Source: G965220075 sp965220075
Lineage (GTDB): Bacteria > Chloroflexota > UBA11872
Direction: 5' to 3'
Assembly (NCBI GenBank): GCA_965220075.1
Contig: OZ244806.1
Location: 1,922,001 to 1,986,000 of the forward strand
Length of the DNA: 64,000 nucleotides
The notes under the pieces are model-generated. The model did no database searches, was not told where the DNA came from, and saw nothing but the letters and a program-made list of their open reading frames with translations. Each line of letters opens with the position of its first letter. Position 1 is the stretch's first letter. Below, in pieces: positions 39,192 to 48,035 of this stretch. Both the position numbers and the translations under genes were made by a program.

Positions 39192-39580
39192 GGAAACCCT
39201 CGCCGGTCTAACCGCGCGGCCCGGAAGATCGTCACCGTGGCGCTGTTTCGCGTCAAGCTGGCAGGAAAGCCTCGGAAGCGCACCCATACGGCCTTGGAGG
39301 GAATAAGGCAGTTCGGGAGGTATTCAGGCAAGCCCCGGCGCTGCACCGGTCGGCGCCAGCGCTAGTAGATCGAGGGGTGTGCCCCGGCATCCGGCCGGCC
39401 GCGCGCACGTTGCCTAACTCATCGGCCAACGCGAAGGGGCGTAGCCGAAACCGGTGCAAAAGGTCGTCATGGGCCGTGAGCGGCGTCTCGCTTGCATCTC
39501 ATCGCTTGCTCTCGACGAGATGCAGCGCGCCCCGCTGCCCGGCGTCAGCCCAAACCAACTCCAGGCGTCGCGTCTACTCC
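39192..39580. other. About 390 bp without a recognisable gene
   Basis: The stretch contains the upstream region of the CehA/McbA gene and then sequence with only short open frames. No family resemblance, tRNA or repeat was seen, apart from the 7-bp GGAAGAG target site at its end (39581-39587). Confidence 0.4.
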
Positions 39581-39587
39581 GGAAGAG

Positions 39588-40778
39588 GAGACCTTTGCAT
39601 AACCCCAGGGACGGGGCGGAAAATTAGGTGCCGCCATCCTGACGATTGTGGAGCGGGTTGAATGCACCGAAACATGGGCCGGCCGTCGCTCGCGGAAGCG
39701 GTGGTGTCGGAGACGCTGGGCCAGAACCAGCGGCTGGAGCGGATCGACGACGCCGTGGACTGGGAGCGGCTCGGGCAGGTCGTGGCGGGCGTGCACGCCG
39801 CCCCGCGCGGGCGGCCCAGCTATCCGCCGCTGCTGATGGTCAAGGTGCTGCTGCTCCAGCAGTGGTACAGCCTCTCGGACCCGCAGCTGGAAGAGGCGCT
39901 GGGCGACCGGCTCTCCTTCCGGCGCTTTGTGGGGCTGGGCCTGCAGGACGCCACGCCGGACCATTCGACCATCAGCCGCTTTCGCCACGCGTTGGAGGTC
40001 GACGGGCTCAGCGCGCCGTTGTTTACGGAGCTGGCGGCGCAACTGGACGCGCAGGGCCTGGTGCTGAAGCAGGGCACGCTGCTGGACGCCACCCTGGTGG
40101 CGTCGCAGGTGCGGCGCCCGCCGCTGGCGGCGGGGCGCGGGGCGCCGAGTGCCACCGATCCAGAGGCGGCGTGGACCCAACGGGGGCGGGGCGGCCGCTC
40201 CCACTTTGGCTACAAGGTGCATCTGGGGGTGGATGCGGACACGGGCCTGGTGCGGCGGGCGGCGTTGACCCCCGCCAACGTCTCCGAGAGCGAGGTGGCC
40301 GACGCCTTGGTGAGCGGGGACGAGCGGGCGGTGTACGGCGATCGGGCCTACGAGTCCAGGCGCCGGCGCCGGTGGCTGCAGGCCCAGGGGATCAACGACC
40401 GGATCATGCACCGCTCCCACAAACACCAACGGGCGCTCCCCGTCTGGCAGCAGCGACGCAACGCCCTCATCGCGCCCCGCCGGGCGCTGGTGGAGAAGGT
40501 CTTCGGCACCCTCAAGCGCAGCTATGGCTACCAGCGGGTGCGCTACCGCGGGCTGGGGCGCAACACCGTGGAGCTGTGGTTCAAGCTCATGGCCTACAAC
40601 CTGCGCAAAGCGGACACCCTGGCCTGGGCCACGGGCTGACCGCGGGACCAGTGCGCCGCGCGCGGGGTCCCGCGGCACGGGATCTCGTGCCGGCCCGACC
40701 GACCGGACGCCGCGCCGGCCTCCAGGCGTTGCCGATGCCCCTCCCCACGCGCTCCATCCCCAATTATTCAAAGGTCTC
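39588..40778 (+). mobile_element. IS5-family insertion sequence, copy B
   Basis: This 1191-bp element with termini GAGACCTTTGCATAACCCC and, inverted, GAGACCTTTGAATAATTGGGG is flanked by a perfect 7-bp repeat GGAAGAG (39581-39587, 40779-40785). It is intact and not nested in another repeat. It is nearly identical to copy C outside the first 240 or so bases of the transposase gene. Confidence 0.9.
39662..40639 (+). CDS. IS5-family DDE transposase (copy B)
   Basis: 325 residues with Asp142, Asp227 and Glu278 intact and the DUF772-type N-terminal domain. It differs from copy C only at residues 4 (Asn for Asp), 14 (Val for Leu) and 47 (Pro for Ala). It is full length and probably functional. The start lies about 75 bp inside the left terminus. 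Confidence 0.93.
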   Translation: MHRNMGRPSLAEAVVSETLGQNQRLERIDDAVDWERLGQVVAGVHAAPRGRPSYPPLLMVKVLLLQQWYSLSDPQLEEALGDRLSFRRFVGLGLQDATPDHSTISRFRHALEVDGLSAPLFTELAAQLDAQGLVLKQGTLLDATLVASQVRRPPLAAGRGAPSATDPEAAWTQRGRGGRSHFGYKVHLGVDADTGLVRRAALTPANVSESEVADALVSGDERAVYGDRAYESRRRRRWLQAQGINDRIMHRSHKHQRALPVWQQRRNALIAPRRALVEKVFGTLKRSYGYQRVRYRGLGRNTVELWFKLMAYNLRKADTLAWATG

Positions 40779-40869
40779 GGAAGAGGAAGAACCAGCCCGC
40801 GTGGAGCATTCCCTGGCCCCCGCATGTTCACGGTTCGACAGGCCCGCCGCGAACGGGTGGGAGGTGCCG

Positions 40870-41292
40870 CTATCCCGCGGCCCAGGGGTCGATCACGTCG
40901 ATCCCGCAGCCTTCAAAGTCGTGGGCGTCTCGTGTGGCTACGGCCGCCCCAGCGGCGCGGGCGATCGCCGCGATCTGGCAATCGGCGTGGGTGATGGCAT
41001 GCCCCGCGGCCCGGCGTGCGGCGGCGATGAAGGCGTAGACCCGCGCGGCCTCCCGGTCGAAAGGGAGAATGCGTCCTGCGAAGTCTTCCCGTAGCATTCC
41101 CTCGATCCCGGCCCGCAGCCGCTCGCGGCGTTGACCCGCCGGAAGAATCTGAACGCCGTACCGCAACTCAGCCTCACTAATGGTCGAGAGGTACAGGCGT
41201 GGAGCCGCTTGCCGGGCAACCCAGGCAAGGACGCTACCCACGGGGTTGGGGCGCATCAACTCCGATACCACGTTGGTGTCAAGTACGATCAT
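40870..41292 (-). CDS. vapC: PIN-domain toxin (VapC/FitB-like)
   Basis: A 140-residue PIN ribonuclease: MIVLDTNVVSELMRP holds the first acidic residue (Asp5), ISEAELRYGV the next Glu, HADCQIAAIA an Asp and VATRDAHDF the last Asp. ATG 41292 is 10 bp downstream of the antitoxin stop, the usual arrangement of a vapBC operon. The frame extends to 41478 but overlaps the antitoxin. The toxin would cleave tRNA or other RNA when the antitoxin is lost. It lies 90 bp from IS copy B. Confidence 0.88.
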   Translation of the reverse strand: MIVLDTNVVSELMRPNPVGSVLAWVARQAAPRLYLSTISEAELRYGVQILPAGQRRERLRAGIEGMLREDFAGRILPFDREAARVYAFIAAARRAAGHAITHADCQIAAIARAAGAAVATRDAHDFEGCGIDVIDPWAAG

Positions 41293-41302
41293 GGCGGCCA
41301 AC

Positions 41303-41548
41303 TCAGTCGAACTGGGGCGGTTCGCGCGGCGGCTCACGGTCCGGCAGGTCAAGCTCGACGCCACCGAGAGGCGCGAACCGGGCGCGAATGGAGCGGGCGA
41401 GATCACTGCCCGTTGAGGACTCTTGGTGCAGCGCCGCGCGCAGGATGTCCCTTGCTTCCTGCTCCATGGACCTGCCATTTTCGGCTGCCCGGACGCGCAG
41501 ACGCCGCTTCAACCCGTCGTCCAGGTTGCGCACGGTGATACTGGCCAT
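41303..41548 (-). CDS. vapB: Antitoxin of the VapB/FitA (RHH) type
   Basis: This 81-residue protein has an N-terminal ribbon-helix-helix (ASITVRNLDDGLKRRLRVRA) and the ENGRSMEQEARDILR helix typical of FitA/VapB partners of PIN toxins, then a proline-rich C-terminus that would embrace the toxin. It is the first gene of the operon, with a promoter and palindromic operator just upstream. Confidence 0.88.
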   Translation of the reverse strand: MASITVRNLDDGLKRRLRVRAAENGRSMEQEARDILRAALHQESSTGSDLARSIRARFAPLGGVELDLPDREPPREPPQFD

Positions 41549-41577
41549 GATTGAGCCTCAACATGCATTATCACGCG

Positions 41578-41604
41578 ATTATACGATGATTGCATTGCAA
41601 TCAT
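41578..41604 (-). promoter_or_regulatory. vapBC promoter -10 and palindromic operator
   Basis: On the minus strand a perfect TATAAT (41578-41583) is preceded by ATGATTGCA-A-TGCAATCAT (41586-41604), a perfect 9-bp inverted repeat. It occupies the -35 side and is well placed for autorepression by the RHH antitoxin. A -35 hexamer is not clear. Confidence 0.6.
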
Positions 41605-41888
41605 CACGGAGTCCACAACTAGGGGCGTGCCGACCATGTCTCGCCTCCCGGTCGGCGAACTCCTCGCAAAGCCAATAGCTCAAGCCAGGCAGGTCTGTAT
41701 ACGCCGCTCAGTAGCTGCCAACAACCGGCCAAGACAGTGGAGGTCGAACAGGCGGCAGACACCTGGACGCCATGCCGCCGGCGTGGAAGTGGGCAACGTA
41801 GCCTCTACTGGGACGGCCTTGGCACGGGCGCCTGACCCGGCCTGTGCAACCTACCGATTTGCGACTGCGGCCGGTCCTTACATCCTGC
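41605..41888. other. About 280 bp between vapBC and sufU without a recognisable gene
   Basis: Only short frames without resemblance to known families are present. Nothing else was recognised. Confidence 0.35.
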
Positions 41889-42356
41889 CTAGGTTTCGCT
41901 GTGCGTGGCCTGCACCGGCGCGCCGTCGGACCTGGCGTGATCGCGCAGCCCTTGCAGCAAAGTGTTCCAACCCAGCACCGCGCACTTGATGCGCACCGGG
42001 AACTGCCGCACGCCCTCCAGGGCCACGCCGTCGCCGATACGCTCCATGTCCGGCGTCTCGCCTTCGAGCATCATGCCGCGAAAGTGCTGCACGATCTCCG
42101 CGACCTCCGAGACCGACTTTCCGCTCACCACCTCGGTCATGATCGAAGCCGATGCCTGGCTGATCGAGCACCCGTGGCCTTCGAACCTGGCCTCGCGGAC
42201 CACTCCCTCCTCCACCTCGAGCGAGAGCATGATCTCGTCGCCGCAGAGGGGATTGGCGCCTTCCACCATCACGTTGGCGCCATCCACCGTGCCCCGATTA
42301 CGCGGTCGCCGGAAGTGGTCCATCACCACCTCGCGGTAGAGGTCGTCAAGCGCCAT
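41889..42356 (-). CDS. sufU: SufU iron-sulfur cluster assembly protein
   Basis: A 155-residue SufU: NPLCGDEI (Cys38, Asp40), GHGCSISQAS (Cys63) and IKCAVLGW (Cys125) supply the zinc-binding and sulfur-accepting residues. SufU takes persulfide sulfur from SufS for the SufBCD scaffold. ATG 42356 overlaps the end of sufS (42346) by 11 bp, so the two are translationally coupled. It is the last gene of the sufCBD-Rieske-sufS-sufU operon. Confidence 0.92.
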   Translation of the reverse strand: MALDDLYREVVMDHFRRPRNRGTVDGANVMVEGANPLCGDEIMLSLEVEEGVVREARFEGHGCSISQASASIMTEVVSGKSVSEVAEIVQHFRGMMLEGETPDMERIGDGVALEGVRQFPVRIKCAVLGWNTLLQGLRDHARSDGAPVQATHSET

Positions 42357-43614
42357 TTGCGAAGAACGCCCTGGCTTTCTCGATCCCGGTCGCCAGCCGG
42401 TCCACCTCATCCGGTGTGTTGTACAGATAGAAACTCGCGCGCGCCGTGGCGGCCACGCCCAGCTTGCGCATCAGCGGCTGCGCGCAGTGATGCCCCGCGC
42501 GGACCGCGACGCCCTCGCCGTCCAGCACCGTGCCCACGTCATGCGGGTGGATGGACTCCAGATTGAACGAGATCACGCCTCCCCGCTCGGACACGTCGGA
42601 CGGCCCGTAAAGCGTCACTCCCTCCAGGTCGCTCAGCACGTCCAGCGCATACCTGGTCAGCTCCAGCTCGTGCGCGCGCACGGCGTCCATGCCTAGTGCC
42701 GTCAGGTAGTCCACGGCGCACCCAAAGCCGATCACCCCGGCGATATTGGGGGTGCCGGCCTCGAACTTGGCCGGCGGATCGGCCCAGCTGGATGACTCCA
42801 GCTCTACCACGCTGATCATGCCGCCGCCGCCCAGCATCGGTTCCATGGCGCGCAGCGTGGCCTCTTTCGCGTAGAGCGCGCCGATCCCGGTTGGCCCCAG
42901 CATCTTGTGACCCGAGAAAGCGTAGAAGTCAACGTCCAGCGCCTGCACGTCCACCGCCGCGTGCGGGGCGGCCTGAGCGCCGTCCAGCAGCACCGGTACG
43001 CCGTGCTGGTGGGCTATGCGTACCAGCTCCGCCGCCGGCGTAATCACCCCCAGCACGTTGGACATGTGCGTGACCGCCACCAGCCTGGTGCGCGCCGTGA
43101 ACATATCCCGATAGGCCTCGAGGTCCAGGCGGCCCCGCGGATCGATGGGGATGAAGCGCAGCCTGGCCCCGCGCCTCCGCGCCAGCAATTGCCATGGCAC
43201 GAGGTTGCTGTGGTGCTCCATCTCGGTCAGCAGGATCTCGTCGCCCTCGTCGAGGTTCTGGTCGCCCCAGCCGCGCGCTACCAGATTGATCGACTCCGTG
43301 GCGCCCTGTGTGAACACGATCTCGTGCGCGTGCGCCGCGTTTAGGAACCGCGCCACCAGCGCGCGCGCGTCCTCATAGGCCGCGCTCGCCTTTTCGCTCA
43401 GGGTGTGAATGCCGCGATGGATGTTGGCGTTGTAGGCCTGGTAGTACTCGCGCACCGTGTCGATTACTACCTGGGGTTTCTGCGAGGTCGCCGCGTTGTC
43501 CAGATAGACGAGCGGGCTGCCGTGCACCTGTTGCCGTAGCACCGGGAAATCGGCGCGCACTTGCGCCACGTCGAGCGGCGCCGCGGAGTCGAGGGTGCTC
43601 GTGTCGCTGCTCAT
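42346..43614 (-). CDS. sufS: Cysteine desulfurase SufS
   Basis: A 422-residue PLP enzyme of the group II NifS family. The PLP lysine is Lys237 (FSGHKMLGPTG), the PLP-contacting segment is TQGATESIN, and the persulfide cysteine is Cys377 (AGHHCAQPL). It releases sulfur from L-cysteine for cluster building together with SufU. It lies 12 bp after the Rieske protein gene in the suf operon. Confidence 0.95.
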   Translation of the reverse strand: MSSDTSTLDSAAPLDVAQVRADFPVLRQQVHGSPLVYLDNAATSQKPQVVIDTVREYYQAYNANIHRGIHTLSEKASAAYEDARALVARFLNAAHAHEIVFTQGATESINLVARGWGDQNLDEGDEILLTEMEHHSNLVPWQLLARRRGARLRFIPIDPRGRLDLEAYRDMFTARTRLVAVTHMSNVLGVITPAAELVRIAHQHGVPVLLDGAQAAPHAAVDVQALDVDFYAFSGHKMLGPTGIGALYAKEATLRAMEPMLGGGGMISVVELESSSWADPPAKFEAGTPNIAGVIGFGCAVDYLTALGMDAVRAHELELTRYALDVLSDLEGVTLYGPSDVSERGGVISFNLESIHPHDVGTVLDGEGVAVRAGHHCAQPLMRKLGVAATARASFYLYNTPDEVDRLATGIEKARAFFANGA

Positions 43615-43626
43615 CAGGCGCGCACG

Positions 43627-43944
43627 TCAGTTGTCGACAAGGATCATGATTCTGCCATTCTCGATTTTGCTCTCGTAGGTGCGGACCGGGCGGATTGCCG
43701 GCAGCGTCTTGGGCCGCCCGCTGGTCAGATCGAAGTGCGACGAGTGGCGGGGACAGCGAACCGTCCTGGCGGCAACGTTCAGTTCACCCTCCGACAGGTG
43801 AGCATGATCGTGCGTGCACAGATCGTCCATCGCGTAGATCTGGCCGGCGACGTTATATAGGCCGATGCGTACGCCGCCGATCTCGGTGGCGCCTGCCCGG
43901 CCGGGTGGGATCTTGTCCGCTTCACCGGCATCGACGAATGGCAC
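43627..43944 (-). CDS. Rieske [2Fe-2S] ferredoxin-like protein of the suf operon
   Basis: A 105-residue Rieske protein: Cys43-x-His45 (DLCTHDH) and Cys64-x2-His67 (VRCPRHSSHF) are the cluster ligands. The best start is GTG 43944, six bases after the sufD stop; no ATG is available. Small Rieske proteins in suf operons are presumed to carry electrons or to take part in cluster assembly. It lies between sufD and sufS. Confidence 0.88.
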   Translation of the reverse strand: MPFVDAGEADKIPPGRAGATEIGGVRIGLYNVAGQIYAMDDLCTHDHAHLSEGELNVAARTVRCPRHSSHFDLTSGRPKTLPAIRPVRTYESKIENGRIMILVDN

Positions 43945-43949
43945 TGGCG

Positions 43950-45266
43950 TCAGCGCGCCGTCGGGTCTGTCGCCGTGCGCTTGGCGTGCACGAGCTCGCG
44001 AACGACGGCGCGAGTGCCCGAGTCTGGCATACGCTCCAGCACCGGTTCCAAATACCCGTCCACGATGAGTCCCCGCGCTTGCTCGGTGGTCAGTCCGCGC
44101 GACCTCAGGTAGTGGAGCTGGCCGCGATCCACGGTCGAAGTGGTGGCCCCGTGCGTACAGCGCACATCGTCGGCCATGATCTCCAGTTGCGGGATCGAGT
44201 CGGCCCGTGGACCGCTTTCCAGCAGCAGATTGCGGTTGCTCTGATAGGCGTTCGAGCGCTGCGCGTGCGGCGCCACGATGATCGTCCCGGCGTACACCGA
44301 GCGCGACGCGCCCGCCAGCACGCCGGCATACATCAGATCGCTCACGGAATCGGAGGCCAGGTGGTCCTGCAGCGTGTGGTGATCCACGAACTGGTCCCCG
44401 GTCATCCGAGCGATGCCGTTCATGCGCACGCTGCCGCCCGGACCCGCCATCGTCGCCTCCACCTTGGCTTTGTGAAAGCGGCCGCCTAAGACTACGTTGG
44501 TAGCGCTGAGCGTGGCGTCCCGCTCGACCACCGCCCGTTGGGAAAGAAACCCACCGACATGCGCTCCCCAGGACTCCACGTGGGTGTAGCTCAGGGAGGC
44601 GCCGTGATCCACCAATAGCTCGGAGACGCCGTTCGCTAAGCGCAGGGCGCCCTCCGGAGGAGAAGTCCACCACTCGATCACCGAAGCCCGCGCGCCCGCG
44701 CCGACATGCACCAGGAGACGCGGATGGACCTGCGCGCCGTCGCCGCTGACGACGTAAAGGATCGGCTGTTCAAGATCGACGCCGGGCGGCACGTGCACCA
44801 GCGCGCCCCCGCCCCAAAGCGCCGCGTTCAAGGCCTGGAGCTTGCCGCGGTCGGGTGTGACCGCGCGCGTTGCCAGGAGCTCGCGCACGAGCTCGGGCCG
44901 CTCCCGCGCCGCCTCGCTCAGCCCCATCGCCACGACGCCGTTCACCTCATGGGGCGGCTGAATGCAGTCGGACGAGCCATCCAGCTGAGCGACGGTCGCG
45001 TACGGGTTCAGAGCGTCGAGTCGCTCCCGCGCCGCCGGCGGAGCCGCCGGCCGGCTCGTTGCCGCCGGCGCAACCTGGTCCCAGCGCAGCCAGCGGATGT
45101 CGGTGCGCCGCCACTCCTCGTCCCGCTGAGTCGGCTCGGGTGTGGCGGCGTAGACTTCCCACGCCTCACGTCGCTGCGCTCGCAGCCAGTCCGGCTCGTT
45201 GTTGCCGGCCGCGATCCGCTCGGGGTACACCGTGCTCGAGCCGGCCGTGAAGCTCTCAATCGTCAC
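43950..45266 (-). CDS. sufD: SufD, Fe-S cluster scaffold subunit
   Basis: A 438-residue SufB/SufD-family beta-helix protein. The conserved core is seen in MYAGVLAGASRSVYAGTIIV, the LLLESGPRADSIPQLEIMAD segment and DVRCTHGATTSTVD. It forms the SufBC2D complex in the cytoplasm. The gap of 205 bp to sufB (45472) is unusually large for this operon. Confidence 0.92.
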   Translation of the reverse strand: MTIESFTAGSSTVYPERIAAGNNEPDWLRAQRREAWEVYAATPEPTQRDEEWRRTDIRWLRWDQVAPAATSRPAAPPAARERLDALNPYATVAQLDGSSDCIQPPHEVNGVVAMGLSEAARERPELVRELLATRAVTPDRGKLQALNAALWGGGALVHVPPGVDLEQPILYVVSGDGAQVHPRLLVHVGAGARASVIEWWTSPPEGALRLANGVSELLVDHGASLSYTHVESWGAHVGGFLSQRAVVERDATLSATNVVLGGRFHKAKVEATMAGPGGSVRMNGIARMTGDQFVDHHTLQDHLASDSVSDLMYAGVLAGASRSVYAGTIIVAPHAQRSNAYQSNRNLLLESGPRADSIPQLEIMADDVRCTHGATTSTVDRGQLHYLRSRGLTTEQARGLIVDGYLEPVLERMPDSGTRAVVRELVHAKRTATDPTAR

Positions 45267-45471
45267 AAGCGACCTCAGAGCCTGCCCGCGGCCGGCACGA
45301 GGAGCGACCGTCGGACCGCCCTGTCCACTCGCGTTCTCGGCCGGCCGACTTCATACGACGCGGATATAGAGAACCGGGGCCGGACCGCCGCACCGCGAAA
45401 GAATGAACCCTTTGAAACAGCACCGGTCGCGTCGGCGCGCGACTACGGCGGACTAGCGCGCGTCGCACTCC

Positions 45472-46878
45472 CTAGCCGATCGAGCCTTCCATCTGCAACT
45501 CGATGAGGCGGTTCATCTCGACCGCGTATTCCATCGGGAGCTCCTTGACGATGGGCTCGATGAACCCGCTCACGACCATCGCCATGGCCTGCTCCTCGTT
45601 CAGCCCGCGGCTCATCAGGTAGTAGAGCTGCTGCTGACCGACCTTGCTGACCGTCGCTTCGTGCTGGATCGCTACGTCGCTTTCCTCGATGTCCATGTAG
45701 GGATAGGTGTCGGAGCGCGACTGGTCGTCGATCAGCAGCGCGTCGCACTGCACGTTCGACTTGCAGCCGGTGGCGTCCGGCAGCACGTTGACATAGCCGC
45801 GGTATCCGGCCCGGCCGCCGTTGCGGCTGATCGACTTCGAGGTAATCAACGAGCTGGTATCGGGCGCGGCGTGCACCATCTTGGCGCCCGCGTCCTGGTG
45901 TTGCCCCTTGCTGGCGAACGCGATCGAGAGCACTTCGCCGTGGGCGCCCGGTTCCATCAGGTACACCGACGGGTACTTCATGGTGACCTTGCTGCCCAGG
46001 TTGCCGTCGATCCATTCCATCGTGGCGTCCCGGTAGGCCACCGCGCGTTTCGTGACCAGGTTGTACACGTCGGTCGACCAGTTCTGAATGGTCGTGTAGC
46101 GGCAGCGCGCACCTTCCTTGATCACGATCTCGACCACCGCCGCGTGCAAAGAATCGCTGGCGTAGATAGGCGCCGTACAACCCTCCACGTAGTGCACGTA
46201 GGCGCCCGGCTCCACCACTATCAAGGTTCGCTCGAACTGCCCCATATTCTCGGAGTTGATGCGGAAGTAGGCCTGCAGGGGCACTTCCACGTTCACACCC
46301 TCCGGCACGTAGACGAAGCTCCCGCCGCTCCAGACCGCGCTGTTGAGGGCCGCGAACTTGTTGTCGCCGTTGGGGATGATCGTGCCGAAGTACTCGCGCA
46401 CGATGTCGGGGTGCTCGCGCAGGCCGGAATCCATGTCCAGGAAGATGACGCCCTGCTTCTCCAGGTCCTCCTGGATGCTGTGGTAGACGACCTCCGAGTC
46501 GTACTGCGCGCCCACGCCGGCCAGGAACTTGCGCTCGGCTTCAGGGATGCCCAGCTTGTCGAAGGTGGCCTTGATGTCTTCGGGAACGTCGTCCCAGGAC
46601 CGCGCCTGGCGGTCTTGCGGCCGGATGTAGTAGTGGATGTTGTCGAAGTCGATCGCGCTGAGGTCAGCGCCCCACTCCGGCATCGCTTTACGCAGAAACT
46701 GGTCATAGGATTCGAGCCGGAAGTCCAACATCCACTCCGGCTCGTCTTTCTGGCGCGAGATCTCCTTGACGATTTCAGGGTTCAGACCCCTGGGAGACTT
46801 GTAGACCGGCTTTATGTCGTCGTGGAAGCCGAACTTGTAGGTGTCGAGTCCGAGGTCGACCGTGTCTTTCACCGCCAC
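45472..46878 (-). CDS. sufB: SufB, Fe-S cluster scaffold protein
   Basis: A 468-residue SufB with characteristic EWMLDFRLES, the cysteine- and serine-rich segment YVHYVEGCTAPIYASDSLHA and QHEATVSKVGQQQLYYLMSR. It carries the scaffold site for the nascent cluster with SufC and SufD. It starts 3 bp after sufC (46882), so it is coupled to it. The strong similarity to SufB over its whole length makes the call secure. Confidence 0.95.
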   Translation of the reverse strand: MAVKDTVDLGLDTYKFGFHDDIKPVYKSPRGLNPEIVKEISRQKDEPEWMLDFRLESYDQFLRKAMPEWGADLSAIDFDNIHYYIRPQDRQARSWDDVPEDIKATFDKLGIPEAERKFLAGVGAQYDSEVVYHSIQEDLEKQGVIFLDMDSGLREHPDIVREYFGTIIPNGDNKFAALNSAVWSGGSFVYVPEGVNVEVPLQAYFRINSENMGQFERTLIVVEPGAYVHYVEGCTAPIYASDSLHAAVVEIVIKEGARCRYTTIQNWSTDVYNLVTKRAVAYRDATMEWIDGNLGSKVTMKYPSVYLMEPGAHGEVLSIAFASKGQHQDAGAKMVHAAPDTSSLITSKSISRNGGRAGYRGYVNVLPDATGCKSNVQCDALLIDDQSRSDTYPYMDIEESDVAIQHEATVSKVGQQQLYYLMSRGLNEEQAMAMVVSGFIEPIVKELPMEYAVEMNRLIELQMEGSIG

Positions 46879-46881
46879 GCC

Positions 46882-47658
46882 TTAGGCCTCCTGTAACTCC
46901 GCAACCGCGGGTGCAAACGATTCATAGCCCTCCGCCTCAAGCTGCAACGCAAGCTCCTTGCCTCCGGATGCAGCCACGCGACCGTCGATCAATACGTGTA
47001 CGTGATCGGGAACGATGTAGTTGAGCAGACGCTGGTAGTGCGTGATCACGAGAACTCCCAGATCCGGCCCGCGCATCCGGTTCACACCGTCAGCTACGAC
47101 CCGCAGCGCGTCGATGTCCAATCCCGAGTCCGTCTCGTCCAGTATCGCAATCTCGGGTTCCAGCACGGCCAGCTGCAGTATCTCATTGCGCTTCTTCTCG
47201 CCACCTGAGAATCCCTCGTTCAGGTAGCGCTGCGCAAACTTCCTATCCATCTGCAGCGCCTGCATCTTGCCCTGCAGGAGCCGGTGGAACTCCATGACCG
47301 AGATCTCATTCTCACGCCGCGCGTTGAGAGCCAGCCTTAGGAAGCTCGCCACCCGCACCCCGGGAATCTCGGAAGGGTACTGAAACGCGAGGAACAACCC
47401 TAGGCGCGCGCGCGCGTCCGTCTCCAACGTCAAGACGTCCCGACCTTTGAATTCCACCCGCCCCTCGCTCACCGCGTAGCTCGGGTGGCCCATCAGAGCG
47501 TTCGCCAACGTGCTCTTGCCGGAGCCGTTGGGCCCCATGAGCGCGTGGACTTCGCCCTTTGGAACCGTAAGGTTCACACCTTTGAGAATTGGCGTGTCGT
47601 CCACGCTGACGTGGAGGTTGTCGATTATCAGCGCGTCGCGCGTGTCGGCGTTGTCCAT
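46882..47658 (-). CDS. sufC: SufC, ABC-type ATPase of Fe-S assembly
   Basis: A 258-residue ABC ATPase: Walker A GPNGSGKST (42-50), signature FSGGEKKRNEI, Walker B IAILDETDSGLDIDAL and the H-loop ITHYQRLL. ATG 47658 is preferred; a TTG at 47715 is also in frame. SufC powers the SufBCD complex. It is the first gene of the suf operon, so the promoter should lie in 47659-48035. Confidence 0.95.
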   Translation of the reverse strand: MDNADTRDALIIDNLHVSVDDTPILKGVNLTVPKGEVHALMGPNGSGKSTLANALMGHPSYAVSEGRVEFKGRDVLTLETDARARLGLFLAFQYPSEIPGVRVASFLRLALNARRENEISVMEFHRLLQGKMQALQMDRKFAQRYLNEGFSGGEKKRNEILQLAVLEPEIAILDETDSGLDIDALRVVADGVNRMRGPDLGVLVITHYQRLLNYIVPDHVHVLIDGRVAASGGKELALQLEAEGYESFAPAVAELQEA

Positions 47659-48035
47659 CAGCTTGCTGTCTAGTCTGGCCTCGGGGCGCTTGCGATCGGT
47701 CCGCCGGCCGATCAAAGACGCGTCATGAACAGGCGGGGCGCCGCGGCCATGAGGGCATTACGGCGGCAATGGCGCCCGCTATTTCGGTTACTCGAACCTA
47801 GCACTGCAAAATTGGCTTCTGCAACTTTATCCAGGTCAATCTACTAGAACTCCCCAGGGCGTCCCGCCGCCTCGCGCGGGAGACGCGGAGCTTGCGGCGG
47901 CTTGATTGCCTTCCACAGCAGACACGCCGCATCGTAGGCTTAGGCGATCGGATTTGCCCTATGGGACCGGCTGAGCTCCGGGCTAAGGGCGCGGCGCCCC
48001 GGCTCAACGCCGGGATCACGCATAAGAGGAGTCGG
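47659..48035. other. Divergent upstream region of the suf operon and lysine aminomutase gene
   Basis: About 375 bp without a gene between divergent operons. On the minus strand a weak promoter-like pair TTGCAG (47819-47824) and TAGGTT (47795-47800), spaced 18 bp, faces sufC. No clear Rrf2/IscR-type box was recognised. Confidence 0.35.

Noticed and set aside
39545..40831. Long antisense frame across IS copy B (also seen at copies A and C)
   Set aside because: It is a shadow of the transposase gene with low-complexity His/Pro/Arg composition.
41627..41989. 120-codon plus-strand frame upstream of sufU
   Set aside because: It overlaps sufU antisense, lacks a ribosome-binding site and has shadow-like composition.
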